The position numbers and the translations under genes are program-made. Source: Gaeumannomyces sp. JS-464 (taxonomy: Eukaryota; Ascomycota; Sordariomycetes; Magnaporthales; Magnaporthaceae). Taken from it: a stretch of 64,000 bases of DNA. This document shows, piece by piece, positions 13,201-24,499 of the stretch. A model generated the notes under the pieces. The model was not told the origin of the DNA and made no database searches. It worked only from the letters and a program-made list of their open reading frames with translations. Where the stretch lies: NCBI GenBank assembly GCA_002197995.1, contig NGZR01000002.1:6944001-7008000 (forward strand), written 5' to 3'. The first letter of the stretch is position 1. Each line of letters begins with the position of its first letter.

Positions 13201-13680
13201 AATGAAAGTTAAAAGTTGCTAGTTTTAACGGAAACGGTAAGGAAAGCGAACCGGCATAAAATCGCGTACTTAACGGATAACCCCTATTTACGGAAAAAAT
13301 GGTTAAATATTACGAAAAAATGCTAAAAGCATATAACTTAGTGGTAGTTTAAATTAAAACGGAAAAGCTGGGTTTAAATACTTTCCTATTTAGCAAAAAC
13401 GTGCCCGATACGGTAACGCCGTTATACGAATGCGGCAGCGGATAAAGGGAAATAATATAGCACGTGTTAACCCTAATACGCTTGCTGGGACAAATAGCGG
13501 GATAGCACCGAAATGGTATAAGCGGATAGCTAAAAGGCATATTTTAAGCTGTGGGAAATAAGGAATATACCATTTAAGGAAATAGCACGCATAATGTTTA
13601 AAATTGGAAAACTAATGGATTTTAAGGCAACGAAAAAGGTAAAAGGAAAACGCGCAAAAAAAAGGAAAAAAAAGGAACGC
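10290..13680 (+). pseudogene. LINE ORF2: endonuclease, reverse transcriptase, C-terminal Cys motif
   Basis: The domain order is AP endonuclease (open piece 10565-10864, with GDFNMHYPIWD and later SIIDYA), RT and then the Cys motif. The RT includes an open piece at 11617-11916 with GDVLTALKRTQNWKAPKADN and the catalytic VVSFADDINLLV box at about 12,348-12,383. A weak RNase-H-like stretch follows, and a terminal block on the pattern KTEKLGLNTFLFSKNVPD, then TPLYECGSG, closes the ORF. The family normally makes one polypeptide that nicks target DNA and primes reverse transcription there. Here it is broken by many stops and is non-functional, although both catalytic Asp of FADD survive. Confidence 0.8.
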
Positions 13681-13689
13681 TATTAAGCC

Positions 13690-15985
13690 GGAAAAAAAAC
13701 CAAACCATAAATAACTATAAAACGCTAAACGAAAATACCCTACTAAAAAACGAAAGGAAGGAAAAATGGACCGACGCTAATACCCTATATGCGAACCGTA
13801 ACCGGAAAGGAATTAACTAAGCTAATTATTTCCATCCTTACCCATTTCCCTCGATATTTCGTTAATAATATCCTTTTAACACTTAGTTAAAATCCGTCCG
13901 AAAGTGGAATTAAAAGGATTTTGCACGAAGGATATTTAGCAAACATAAAAAGGTTAGCGAACCGGAAGAAAATAGCGATATAAAAGGAAACATTAACAAA
14001 CCCGTATTTTAACCCGCTTTAAAGCTAACGCCTTTATCCGAATGCGGTTAAACGAGTCCTACGCATCGATAATTTTAAAAGCTTAACCCGATATGGCTTG
14101 CGCCGGGGCACCATATTACCGAAAAGGGAGCGAACGAAACCCGAGCCATTAAATGCAGTTATAATAGCAAAAGCGCTTTTTAAGTTGGAAAGGAACGAGC
14201 GCGAAAACCCAGCACCAAAAGGGACGCTAAACCGCTTCCCAATATCCTTCGCAAATCGGACGTAACCGGCGATAGCGTATTTTAAAATGGTATAACAAAA
14301 CTGGAAAAAAGCATTAGTAATAAAGCATATAGCACCGGAATAAAACCGCTATAAACCTTAGCGGTATAAGCGACCTTCGCTAAAATATCCTTCAAATTAG
14401 TAGCAATTTTAGGAAAGGATTAAATATAGCGCTAATAGGTACGAAAAACGCCAAAACCTAATCCTTAGTGCTAACGGGAGGCTACCAAAGCGGAACGGAT
14501 AAGTTAGTAATAAAAAAAGCAATAAAGGAAAAAGGAAAAAAAATAACAAACTTAAACGTAAAGCACCGCGCGAAAAGGCGCACCTTACATAAGTTAAAAC
14601 GCGAAAAGCTAAAAACAAAAGTTAATACGACCAAAACCGAGTAAGGAAAAAGGCGAAGCAAATAAAAAACATATAAGCCTTATAATAGCATCCCGGACGG
14701 CGCCGGCACTATCGATGCCGTTAGCGAAACGCTGGATGCAATTAACACAAATTTTGCAAACAGGCTTAAAAAGTTAGCGAGGCGGGATAAAAAGGGGAAC
14801 GATACGGGAATATACACCATCGAGTCGTAAAAGATATAACTCGGAAGGATAGCGATCGCCGCCTTATACTCCTTTTGGTAGTACAAACGGTAGGGCTAAA
14901 GGAAAAAAGAAAAAAATTAGTAAAAAAATAGGGAACGAAGCGGTGCAAAACCGTACTTATAGCTTTAACGCGGGGGTTCGGAGCAACGCTAGCCCCGGAG
15001 TCGTCGTTATCGTTAAAGCTAAAAAATGGGTGCTTGTCGCGATCGCTACGAGGAGGAGCAGGCGCAGGGCCGCCACCACCACCGCTGCCGCTGTGGCCGT
15101 TGCGCGCACCACCACCGCCACCGCCGTAGCCGCCGCGAGGAAAACGGGGAGTTTTATCCTTGGGAGCTATAATGCAGGAAAATAGGAGCCGGAAAGGGAA
15201 CGAGGCGCGGAAGGGCAGGTGTAAAGGCGCGGGCGGGAAAATGCGCGAAAGGTGGGAAAAAAGGATTAAAAGTTGCGATAAAAAAATTAAGGGAGGGCGA
15301 AAAAGGAAAGGCAAAAACCTTTGGAGGCAAAAGGGGAAAAAACGGTGGAAACCCGCACCTAGGAGGAAATAAAAACATAACCGGAAAGCACGATATAAAT
15401 AAGGCAAAAGTAACATAATTACGGAAACGGCGAACTAATAAAAAGATCGGATGCGCGCTATAAGCGAGGAAATAATCCGCAACCGGAGCGCCACTTCCGG
15501 AAGCGAATAACATAATTACGTCGAATTACCCGATGTTAACCACAACCCCCGAACCTTACGGAGCAACCACGCGACCTGGCACCGAGGCGGGACCGGGAAA
15601 CCTCGGACGCGGATAATTAAGCCACCGCAACTAACCGAACCAACACTACCACTATTAACATTACCACAAAAATAAAAAACCCGGCACCGGGGCGCTACCT
15701 AAGCGCAATATACATTCCCTATAGTTTTTCCCTTGCGTACTTTCCTATTGTTACCATTAATTACAAGGACGCTTTCGCGATGGAACTTTTAAAAGCAATC
15801 GTAGGAATTAAGTAAACGGCACTATTGTTTAACATAGCAAAAACCGTATACAAAAAGCAGACATGGTTTTTACTCCCAGGCCACCGAGCCGGATGCGGTT
15901 CGCACCCGGAGACGAGTTTAAAGGTTTTTATATGTATATAAAACAGCAAAGGCACCGAGGTTTTTACAAACATAACGGCAATATA
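13690..15985. other. Unassigned 3' third of the LINE interval, with a GC-rich Gly/Arg-coding patch
   Basis: This lies inside the LINE target duplications but after its recognisable ORF2. Plus-strand frames are mostly Lys/Arg-rich and interrupted. A GC-rich island at about 15,030-15,200 encodes Ala/Thr on the plus strand and, on the minus strand, a Gly-rich run within an ORF at 15416-14766 (RGGYGGGGGGARNGHSG). A basic plus-strand ORF lies at 15160-15372. It could be a long 3' UTR, an extra LINE ORF, or another element lost in the decay. I do not recognise a function. Confidence 0.4.
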
Positions 15986-15988
15986 ACT

Positions 15989-16000
15989 AATAATAATAAT
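15989..16000 (+). repeat. TAA-repeat tail of the LINE
   Basis: Four to five TAA/AAT units directly precede the right-hand copy of the 14-bp target duplication. Short simple-repeat tails are usual at the 3' end of fungal non-LTR elements. Confidence 0.8.
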
Positions 16001-16014
16001 AATTAAAACTATGC

Positions 16015-16720
16015 TTTTAAATCGGTATTAATTAATTTATTAATAACTTTCCACTCGTAAACGAACGAAAGTATAAAACGGGCAAATTAAAAAATATAAT
16101 ATTATTTACGTTATATAATCGTTTTTTCCCAAAAAGATTAAGTTTTCCATTTAAACGTTTACTAATTAGCGTTAAATAATTAAAATTCCACCGTAACGGG
16201 CTTTAGTTTAAACCGGTTATTATTAGGATTCGATATTAACCTCGTGCTAAAAAGCATATATATAACGAAAACATTGGTAATAAACGAAAAAAAGGCAAAT
16301 TGCGGCGGTTTTTAGCACATTTAAAAAAGGTTTAAAAATAGCCATAACCGTAATAGCATACGCCTAATAATAATAAAAGGTTAACGCGAACAAATCCCGG
16401 CGCCCGGCGGAAAAATTTAAAATAAGCGATAAAATGTGGCTTTTATTTCGCAATATAAAAACAAATCATCTTAATAAAAAGCTAAATTAAGTGGTAAATA
16501 AATTCGAAATAATAGCGGTATTTAACCTATTTAATATTATATTAAACGTATTAAAAAGCATTTACTTTAATTTCCACGTAAAATTAATGCAACGTGCAAT
16601 AAACAATCCGTTTTTAAATTAAAAAAACATAAATACGCGACCCGGCCTAATATTAATACCATTTCCTAAAAAACGGGGAACCTTAAAACGGATTTTTAGT
16701 AAAAAAAATTTTAGCTATTA
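16015..16720 (+). pseudogene. Gypsy B integrase C-terminal part (resumes after the LINE)
   Basis: Directly after the target duplication the Gypsy frames resume. A block near 16,040-16,180 fits the HPxTDGxxERxNxxxxxYLR region of Gypsy integrase. At about 16,400-16,620 a stretch reads on the pattern KFKISDKVWLLFRNIKTN, with downstream strings matching the integrase C-terminal HPVFHV region. All frames contain RIP-like stops. The clean continuation across 8,500-16,000 is independent support for the LINE borders. Confidence 0.7.
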
Positions 16721-18467
16721 AAAACGCAAAAAGAAAAGGAAAAAAATAAGCATTAGTAAAATAAACCGGTTACGATAAAACGGGCTAATACCTTTTAAAA
16801 AGCTTTACTAAAATAACGGCGTTAGAAAAGTTTAAAGCCTAATAAAGTAACGCTTAGAAAAATAACGGCTTAAGTTTAAAAAGTAATAAAAGCCGCAAAA
16901 AGCGCAAAGGAAAACCGTTTAAAAAATAATATAACCAATTACGCGGTAAAAGAAATAAAAGGGAAAAAGCGCAAAACGTCGATACCGGGAAAGTTTACAA
17001 AAGTAAGCTAACCCGTACTAATATTTAATAAATACGAAAACGTTAAACCTAAACGCTAAATAAAAAAAAAATAAAAAAAACGCGCCGGTTTTAACCGAAA
17101 GGGGTACGCCGGCCCGTTACGGCAAAGATAAAAGCAAAAACCTTAAGCGCTATTATAATAACACGAACCCAAATTACGCTTTTAACGACGGCTAATACGA
17201 GCGTTATAAAGCTCGCTTTCCCCGTCGTTCGAGTTCGCCTCGCCGTCGTAAATTAAGTCGATAATAGCAATAGCGCGGGCAATATCGTCTTTATAACGTA
17301 GCTGCTCGCCGGCGGGGTAACCCCGGCGCGAGCGAACATTGCGAGCTTAAAAAACGTTATTAATCGGGGACGATAAGCAACCACGGGGCCGGGGCGTAAA
17401 TACTATAATGCCGCGGTTAGCAAAAAGCGCGGGCGTACGCGGCCGGCAGGATAGCGCGACGCGTAAAAAGGGCGGGGCGCTTATTAACGCTTTAAATGGA
17501 TTCGGTAAGCGAATTAACCGCGGAAAATAAACGGTTCGTTTACGCTTTTTAACGGCGCAAAACCTCCTTATTAGTACGCTAACCGAAAGTTAATATTAAA
17601 ACGCGTAATGTAAAAATAAAAGCCGGAAATGTAATTTACGTGGATAAATTAAAAGCCGCGAACGAAGTAATTTTGCATTTGCTAATTATTAGGTTTACGC
17701 CGCGAAGAAATTTTAAAAATGGCGGGAAAAGCAAAGTTTTGGCCAAAAGCTAACGCTTATTAAACCTATTACTAAGCTTAAGCTTAGTTAACCCGGTTTA
17801 ATTTTCGTTATTAACGCTAATAGGTAAAAAGGAATTTCCGGGTTAAAACGAAGCGCCGACCTTTACCGAAAGTAATACCTTTATACTTATAATGCGTATC
17901 GCCCGCGGTAAAAGTAAGCATATCGTGATAAGCATAGCGTAAATTTAGCGAAAAGGTATAAGCTTTGTTCGAAATAACGTAAGCTTTGCTTTTGCTGCGA
18001 TAGTAACGATTATAAGCTTAACTAAAGCGGTATTTACCGCAAACCGTTTAACTCGTAGTTTTAACTTTCGAAAAACAATTATTACATTCGAATTCGATAT
18101 AAAAAAGAACTGCGTACTTTTCGTCGTTCGAATTTTTAAAAATTTCGTCCGTATTAGCCACGTAACAACGGTTAAAATCCTTTTTATTATAACGGTGCTA
18201 GGGTAAAAGCGGGTTAACGGCGGTAAATTAACGGGAGCAAAACGGATTTACCTTATTAAAAAGGTTTAAATCGCTAAATTAGCGATTTAAAAGGTTACCA
18301 CCGCCGGAACCAAATGCAATAATAGCTATAATAACGGCGAAAGGAGGTTAAAAACGAGTAAAAGCGTAAAAAAAGCGGGCTTAAAAAAGTACAAAGTTAA
18401 AGTTGCGATAATTAAAAAACAAGCGCAAAGTAAAAGGGAAACGAGCGCAAAATCGCGGGAAATTGTT
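16720..18467 (+). other. Gypsy B 3' internal region, no plus-strand coding seen
   Basis: RIP-degraded, AT-rich sequence between the integrase and the solo miniature LTR. Apart from the antisense frame at 17,140-17,420 I see no interpretable coding. Weak minus-strand fragments occur near 17,850-18,130. Confidence 0.5.
17140..17420 (-). pseudogene. Antisense reading frame in the 3' part of Gypsy B
   Basis: On the minus strand a frame stays open over a GC-richer patch and reads as an Arg/Asp/Glu-rich peptide, for example RNVRSRRGYPAGEQLRYKDD followed by IARAIAIIDLIYDGE. It sits between the integrase and the 3' LTR, opposite to gag-pol. A second antisense frame sits in the same place in the other Gypsy (27,970-27,441). 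I do not know its function. It may be a conserved accessory ORF of these elements or chance. Confidence 0.35.
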
Positions 18468-18603
18468 TGTAACGGGGTCGCCCTGGTAAGGGATCCCGGG
18501 GCTTGATATACTGTGGTGCCAAAGGGTTTAATCACGAAGTGATTAAACTGTTGGATCTTTTGGTTTATGTAGTAAAGCGGTACTTTGGCACGTCCCCCTT
18601 ACA
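18468..18603 (+). mobile_element. Solo LTR of a miniature LTR element (136 bp)
   Basis: TGTAACGGGG to CCTTACA, flanked by a perfect 5-bp duplication TTGTT (18463-18467 and 18604-18608). It is nearly identical to the two LTRs of the complete element at 28061-28788 and is far less AT-shifted than its surroundings. It contains nested inverted repeats: GTTTAATCAC/GTGATTAAAC with a 3-nt loop (18526-18548) and outer arms GTGCCAAAG/CTTTGGCAC. One caution: the internal sequence of the complete copy also begins TTGTT, so the right-hand match alone could be coincidental. Confidence 0.82.
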
Positions 18604-19133
18604 TTGTTACTATTACGGGCGGAAATAACGTACGGTGTTGTAAAATAAAAAATAAAAAAAGGGTGCAAAGTGGGAGGTTTTTATAAAAAAAACGCGAAAT
18701 TAGGACGGAAGCTTATGGAAAACTCGAAGGAAAAAAAATTAAATATAACGCGGGGCTATAACGATTTAATAAAAACGGTAAACGCACTTTAACTTATAAG
18801 TAATACTTAACTAAAACGGTAACGAATAGCAAATAGCCGGCTAAATAAAGCGGGACTAATAACGTTTCGAAACGACGGTAATTAATAAGCAGCTAACTAA
18901 ATAAAGTAGCATTAATAGCCCTTCGTTGCGGCGGCGGACTACCGGGTAACCAATTAGGCTAAATAAAGCCAATAGCTTTCGATTTGGCAATGTTTATTAC
19001 ATAGCGAGCTAAAACAAATTAACCAATAATTTTGCGATATAAAAACGCTGTTAGCAGTTGCGCATTTAAATGGGCATTCGCTAATTTAAAAGCAACGACC
19101 CGAAACGCGGCTAACATCCGGAAAAGGGGGCTA

Positions 19134-19322
19134 TGTTATAGTTTCGTGCTAATAGCACGGGTAAAAGGTTTAAAAGTTACTTTTAAGCCGTTTTTGTGCA
19201 TATATAACTAAAGATAGCTTCCGGGATTAAGCCGACTTTTTTCTTTTTTATTCCTTTTCATTTTACAAAATAACATTACTAAAGCTCCTATTGGCTAGCA
19301 CTTATTAGCTTAGCTTATTACA
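19134..19322 (+). repeat. 3' LTR of Gypsy B (189 bp)
   Basis: Same length and ends as 4373-4561. Preceded by a polypurine tract at about 19,120-19,130 and followed by the ATGTA duplication. Confidence 0.92.
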
Positions 19323-19323
19323 A

Positions 19324-19727
19324 TGTAAACTGTTAATTACAAATAAAAAGGAAGGAATTTATTTAAAAGGTGGTAAATAAGGTGCTACGGGTTAAACTTT
19401 ACCAAAAGCGGTCCGTGCATTAGCTTTACACGCTAAGCTATAACTTATACCCCCCCCCCCCCCCCCCATTCCTTCGTTCCATTTGCACCGAAAAAAAAAA
19501 GAAAAAAAAAAACTATTACGATTAAAAAGCGTAAGCTTCGTAATTAAATGCAATTAATGCTATAAACTAAAAACTTTTTTATAAAGGGGAAAAGGAAAAA
19601 AGGCGCGGAGCGCCGAACGCGCGTTTCGAAGGAAAAGGTGGTGCGGCGTTTTACCGCACAAGCTATTCCGCGGCGCGTGCTTACGTAAATGCTTACGGCG
19701 TGCGGTAAACTGCTTTAGGCCGTCACA
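19324..19727 (-). repeat. Putative 3' LTR of Gypsy C
   Basis: On the minus strand it begins TGTGACGGCC immediately after a polypurine tract and ends GTTTACA, giving TG..CA ends and about 404 bp. No second copy is in the window, so the left border is a guess. Gypsy B appears to have landed at this border. A run of 18 C lies at 19450-19467. Confidence 0.45.
19450..19467 (+). repeat. Homopolymer C run (18 nt)
   Basis: Uninterrupted C run inside an otherwise AT-rich block. Its true length is uncertain in any assembly. Confidence 0.9.
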
Positions 19728-21090
19728 TTACCCCTTTTTAAGCCCGAGTATCGCGTGCGCGGTGCTCGAGGCTTTATTTGCGCGTTAGCCTTTTTTTTTG
19801 TTACTTCCGCATATTTGCCACGTTATTATTCCGATCCTCCGGGTGCATATTTTTCTGCCGTTTTAATCCAGTTTTGCAAATTAACCGGCGGTTTTGCGGT
19901 TTTTAGGTATTTTAAATGAAACGTTTTTAACGCGGTGGCTGCGTTTTTAAAGTTTTTTGCTAAATACCATTCGTTATCGAGGTTGCATTTTTTTTAACTA
20001 ACTTAATATTGCAGCTTTTTTGCTTTACTAATAACCCGGGATGCTAATACCTTATCGATTTTATTAGGATCAATGCTAAAGGTGATATAAGGAAAAGGAT
20101 TGTATTAAAGGCATGCTATTTATTAGGAATTCCTATAAACTAGCGCAGGGGAAAAGAGGCCCTTATATAGATAAATAAAGTTATATATATACCGCACTTA
20201 TATATAAATAAGTGCGGGGTAAGCGTTTTACTTACAAGGTAAGCGAAACACTTACAAGGTAAGTATAAACCCTAAATCACGCCATACGACGTAATTAATA
20301 ACTTTAATATCTTAGTGCATTATATGCACTAACAGATTTCCCATTTTAGCTCGCCGTTAATATCTTTTAAAAGCTTTAGCTTTTAATGCTATTATAACAG
20401 CGGGTCGTTCGGAAAGTTGCGAAATCGATTTACGTGAAAAAAATTCGAGCTTTTATATTCCGGTGGCACTTCGAGGACGAAACTGTGGTTTTGTTTTTTT
20501 AACACTTTTTATAAACCGGCGTATTAAAAGTTTAAACGGGTTGTAAACGCTGTAATTATAAAGCCTTTTTTCCGGATATATACCGAATTGCCGACCTTAA
20601 AGTCCACCGGGCGTCGCTTTTTGTTAGCCTGGATTTTTTAGGCCTTTTACGCGGTTAAAACGTTGCAATAAGCCAAATCTTATACGGCTTTAATTTAATT
20701 AACTAGCTTTAAAGCTTTTTGCTATCGTTCGTTTTTAACGTTAACTGGTGGCAGTTTTTACGATAGCGGGTTTCGGGGTTCGCAGCTTAGCAGGACTTTT
20801 AAAAAGGCTATGTTTAAAAACGAGTGCTATACGGCGTTATAAGCAAAGTTAAAGGCGGGAAAATGCACGTTCCATTGCTTTTAATACTTGTTTACGTAAA
20901 ACCGCAACTGTTAATCCAGTTTAGCATTAGTAATTTCGATTGCGCTTTAAATTTAAAAATAAAAAGCGCTGCCGTAACGGTGCTTCGTGCTTGTAAGTTC
21001 GTTTAGCGTGGTAAAAAATTCCGAAATAAAAGGATAATAAAAGTGCGCGACGATAAGCACCTAAAGTGATTAATAATTATTACTAGGCTA

Positions 21091-21540
21091 TGTTACGACC
21101 AGCATGCAAGCTTTTAAGATAGTAAGGCAAAAGGGAGCTTTAAAGTGGTGCCCCCCGCCCCGCCCTAATTACGTAAAGTTACGTAAACCAAAAGGGATTT
21201 ATGGATTTGTAATAAAGGAATAATTCTAAAAAGGGATTTGTGGATTTGTAATAAAGCAATAAATTTAAAAGGGATTTATGGATTTGTGGTAAAGCTATAA
21301 ATCCAACCCAATACAAAGCAAAAGGCAGCGTATATATAAAAGATGGATTTTTTACTATTTTAAGTAGCTTTAATTAAAGCTTCGGTATTAGTTAACTTAA
21401 ATTAGCTCCTAAGCATCCCCTAAGGCAAGCAATTAAATTGTCCTTTTAAGTTACGTGTTTTTCTGTTTACCAATATTAGCGATATTGTCCTTTCCACCCC
21501 CGAAATGCCCTATTTTAAAAGCAAACCCTTAATTGTAACA
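21091..21540 (+). repeat. LTR of the chromovirus family, copy 1 (450 bp)
   Basis: TGTTAC..GTAACA ends. It contains three tandem units of about 38 bp (21190-21304) built around GGGATTTGTGGATTTGTAA. More AT-shifted than the copy at 28814-29223. Confidence 0.9.
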
Positions 21541-21749
21541 TTTTAATTAATTTTGTTTAATATTTCGTTAAAAGGAAAGGATAGTACAGTTATAACGAGC
21601 AGCAGTAAAAAGCCTAAAAGGAAAAAACCACGGTTTTCACTTTTAACGATATCAAATACGACTTTAACAAAGCCGCCAATACGGCCAGCCTTTTTAAACT
21701 TATAGCGAACGAAATCGCTAAAAGCTAAGCCGAGGTAAAGCAATTTACT

Positions 21750-22660
21750 ACGAAGCTGCTGTCTTTTAAAACACCTATTGCGGTTAAAGCGTACAAGTTC
21801 CGTTTTCGGATTTTTACGAAAAGGAAGACGGTAAGCTTAAAACGTTTTTTACCGAATGCAAAAGCTATTTTAAGTTTTACGAACAGCAATTCGTAAGCGA
21901 AAAACAAAAAAATCGCTTACGCTATTACCAGGCTAAACGGCAAAATGAAAAAATGGTTTTAACTAACCTGGAGTAATTATTTTAAAAGGTATAAGGATAG
22001 TTAAAAAGCTACCAAGATTATTTTCGCTAATTTCGAAATTTTCGAAACGAAAGTCGGAAAAGTGTTTCGAAATAGCCGACGAAACTCGAATCGCCGAAAA
22101 AGAGCTGCTAGCTTTTAAATAGCGAAAAGCTATAGCCAAATACGCAATAAACTTTTAACGGATTAGCATTAAGCTTAGCTGGAATAACGCCACGTTAATA
22201 TTGCACTTTTACAACGGGTTACGCGAAAACGTAAAAAACGAACTCGCAAAGCAAAATCGCCTAAAGTTTTTTACGGATTACGTCCGAAACGCGGTTCGCA
22301 TTAGCGATAAATTGTACGAACGATAATAAAAAAAAGGACATAGTTTTAAAAGTGCGATATAAAACAATAAGGCTAATTAAAAAAAGGCTAAGCAATAACC
22401 TATTACGGTTTACAAAACGCACTTAAGCTTTATAAACCTTAATGCGAAAGCCGCTTATTAGTAATAAAAGCAGCAGAAAAAGCAAAAACAAAACCCGAAA
22501 AACGGGAAATGTTTTAAGTGTAGCTAAACCGGTTATATTAAAACGAACTGCTTTTAGCGGGATAATAACCGCCAGGTAGCTAACTTTTAGCAAGCGTAAA
22601 AAAACCCGATATAAAAAGGATTGTACTTCGGGCCGGCATTCGGCTAAACGTGCTATTACG
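21750..22660 (+). pseudogene. Chromovirus D gag remnant with zinc knuckle
   Basis: Collinear with 1-405 and 2273-2700. The knuckle at 22510-22551 reads C-F-K-C-S-stop-T-G-Y-I-K-T-N-C, where His has become Tyr (CAC to TAT) and one residue has become a stop. It would have been the capsid/nucleocapsid protein. No frame is intact. Confidence 0.75.
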
Positions 22661-24499
22661 ACGAACTGTGCGTTATATATTAGTCCGATAAAAAGGCTAT
22701 TAAATGGTACCTTCGGAAACCCCGAAACGTTTGTATGCTTAAAATTACGAAGTTCGAGTACGATAGCGAAGGAAAGCAGCGCGTCGCTTTCGGGTTTACG
22801 AATTTAAAAAAAAAAACGACGCCGCTTTTCGCGAGATTTAAAAAAAGGCAGCTTTAACAAGTGGTTCGAAAAAAGGAAAAGCCCGAAAAAAGCTTTTAAG
22901 CTAAACACACCTTTTCCGAAAATCGAAGGATTCCAATACCGACGCCGAGTTAAACCGAAACGGTTAAACCTTCGAAATAGCCGAGTTTTAAAAACGAGCA
23001 AAAAGCCCGAACGGCGAAACCTTTGCGTTTATAATTCGCGAAAACCAAACAAATTAAAAAGATTAACGCGCTTTTACACCTTTCGATATTTCGGAGTGTT
23101 TTTGGAACGCTAAAATTTTAAAACACTTAAATGGCTCGTTATATTACGCTATTTTAACGGACGAAAATAATAGCTAACTTTTATCGTAGTTTAACGATTA
23201 GCAAAAAGTTAAATATATTAGCTACCGGTTCGACGACGTAAACAAGCCAAAAAAAGTTACGCTAATACCCGAGGATTACCCTAATATCGATATAAAACAT
23301 TTTAAACATTTGTACTTTTTTTAAGCAAAATATATCCACGGAAAGTGCAAATTTCACTTATAACCTAAGCTTAAATACGATTTTTTTTACGAAGGTTAAA
23401 AAGCAAACCAAAAGTTAAACCCCGTTTGGCATTTTAATTACCACGGTAGGAACCAGCCCGGATCGGCAAGTTTACCGCAATTTTTAAGCCTAGCGAACGG
23501 TATTTAATGCTATGTGTTACCAGGATATTTGATTAAGGAAAATGCGAAATTGTAAAATGCAAAAAGCACATATTATAAAAGGCGGAAGCTTAGCATTAGG
23601 GGATCGCGCGAGCGTACATACCGTTCGACCCGGAAAAAGGGATAAACGTACGGTACTTATTCCTTTTACTAAAAAATTAAACGGATTACTTAAACGGAAA
23701 GCACGGAATGGAAAATAAAAAAAAACCGATAAAAACCTTCGCGATAGTAAAATTAAATTAACCGTACGATTTACTAACATTCCGGATAAAATATTAAAAA
23801 AAAAGGTTAAAATGATAATCGATTGCGAAGTATAAAACGATTACGTATCGCTATAAACGGTTAAACGGTATAGAATTTTTACAAAACGGAAGCATTAATT
23901 ATACCAATTTAAAACGGTCGAAAAAATACCTATCGTTTATAATAAAAGATAAATCGACCGAAAAACGCAACTAGTAATATTACGCACCCGGAATAAGGAA
24001 AACGTTACTATTATATTAAATAAGTTAAATATAAAAAAAGGAAATGTAATTTTCGAAATCTTTTAATTTAAAAAAAATAATTTACGGATAAATTAAACTA
24101 CCAGCTAAATTTAATAAAAAAAGCTACGAATAATTAAAACGGTTTACTAATTACAAACCCCAAATTATAAGCATAAAAACCAACGAAAGAAAGTTATAAC
24201 GGTAATAGGATTTGGCAATCCATTTTTGCATTTAGCATTAACGAATACGCGATTATTTAAAGCGGAAAGCGATTAAAACGACCAAACCAATATTAAAAAA
24301 CGGCTCGCGAATATTTCGAAGGAATACTATAAATACGAGAAATTATTTCGGAAAAACCTAAAAACGGTGCTTCCCGAATATAAACCGTTCGATTTAAAAA
24401 TTAAACTTAAACTAAAAACGCAGCTTAAATACCAAAAGCTATACCAATTTAGCTTTTAGCAATAGGAAATGTTAAAAAAACAGCTGGAAAAGGACTTAC

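Larger units (their letters stand above)
8500..16000 (+). mobile_element. Tad1-like LINE (non-LTR retrotransposon), full-length boundaries
   Basis: A 7.5-kb non-LTR element inserted in the integrase of Gypsy B. It is flanked by a perfect 14-bp target duplication, AATTAAAACTATGC, at 8486-8499 and 16001-16014, and ends in a short TAA repeat. ORF1 (about 8,560-9,850) carries CCHC zinc knuckles at 9,626-9,707 and 9,768-9,811. ORF2 shows an AP-endonuclease block (VGDFNMHYPIWD, 10691-10732) and an RT (WKAPKADN near 11,680; catalytic FADD at 12357-12368). Its C-terminal Cys motif (TPLYECGSG near 13,420-13,445) is typical of Tad-clade elements. RIP-like stops break every ORF. The last 2.3 kb (13,690-15,985) has no domain I recognise. 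Confidence 0.88.
4373..19322 (+). mobile_element. Gypsy LTR retrotransposon B, complete outer boundaries, hosting a nested LINE and a solo LTR
   Basis: Bounded by two 189-bp LTRs (4373-4561 and 19134-19322), both running TGTTATAG to CTTATTACA, and by a 5-bp target duplication ATGTA (4368-4372 and 19323-19327). A purine tract (GGAAAAGGGGG) precedes the 3' LTR. Inside, broken frames show gag (about 4,700-5,650) and RT with an intact YLDDILIFF box at 6870-6896, followed by RNase H (about 7,250-7,560). The integrase core (about 7,960-8,499) resumes after the LINE at 16,015-16,700, where a block resembling the integrase C-terminal DKVWL motif is legible. After removing the 7.5-kb LINE and the solo LTR the element is about 7.3 kb, normal for Gypsy. 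All frames are killed by RIP-like stops. Confidence 0.9.
19324..21090 (-). mobile_element. Gypsy C remnant on the minus strand (3' LTR, integrase end), truncated
   Basis: Read on the minus strand, broken frames from 21,040 to about 20,300 give the end of a Gypsy integrase. A core-like block WNVHFPAFNFAYNAV is followed by KLPPVNVKNERQQKAL and the C-terminal DNA-binding fold (RPVDFKVGNSVYIRKKGF), then a block reading FFHVNRFRNFPNDPL. A polypurine tract (AAAAAGGGGTAA) precedes a putative LTR that starts TGTGACG at 19727 and would end near 19324. The 5' part of the element is cut off by the LTR at 21091. Confidence 0.72.

Noticed and set aside
14766..15416. 216-codon minus-strand ORF in the LINE as a genuine gene
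   Set aside because: Low-complexity Phe/Leu/Pro and Gly content over a degraded region. No conserved motif, so I describe it only as an open question.
18468..18603. Interpretation as a MITE
   Set aside because: The terminal inverted match is only five bases, and two direct copies enclose an interior with a polypurine tract elsewhere. LTR is the better reading.
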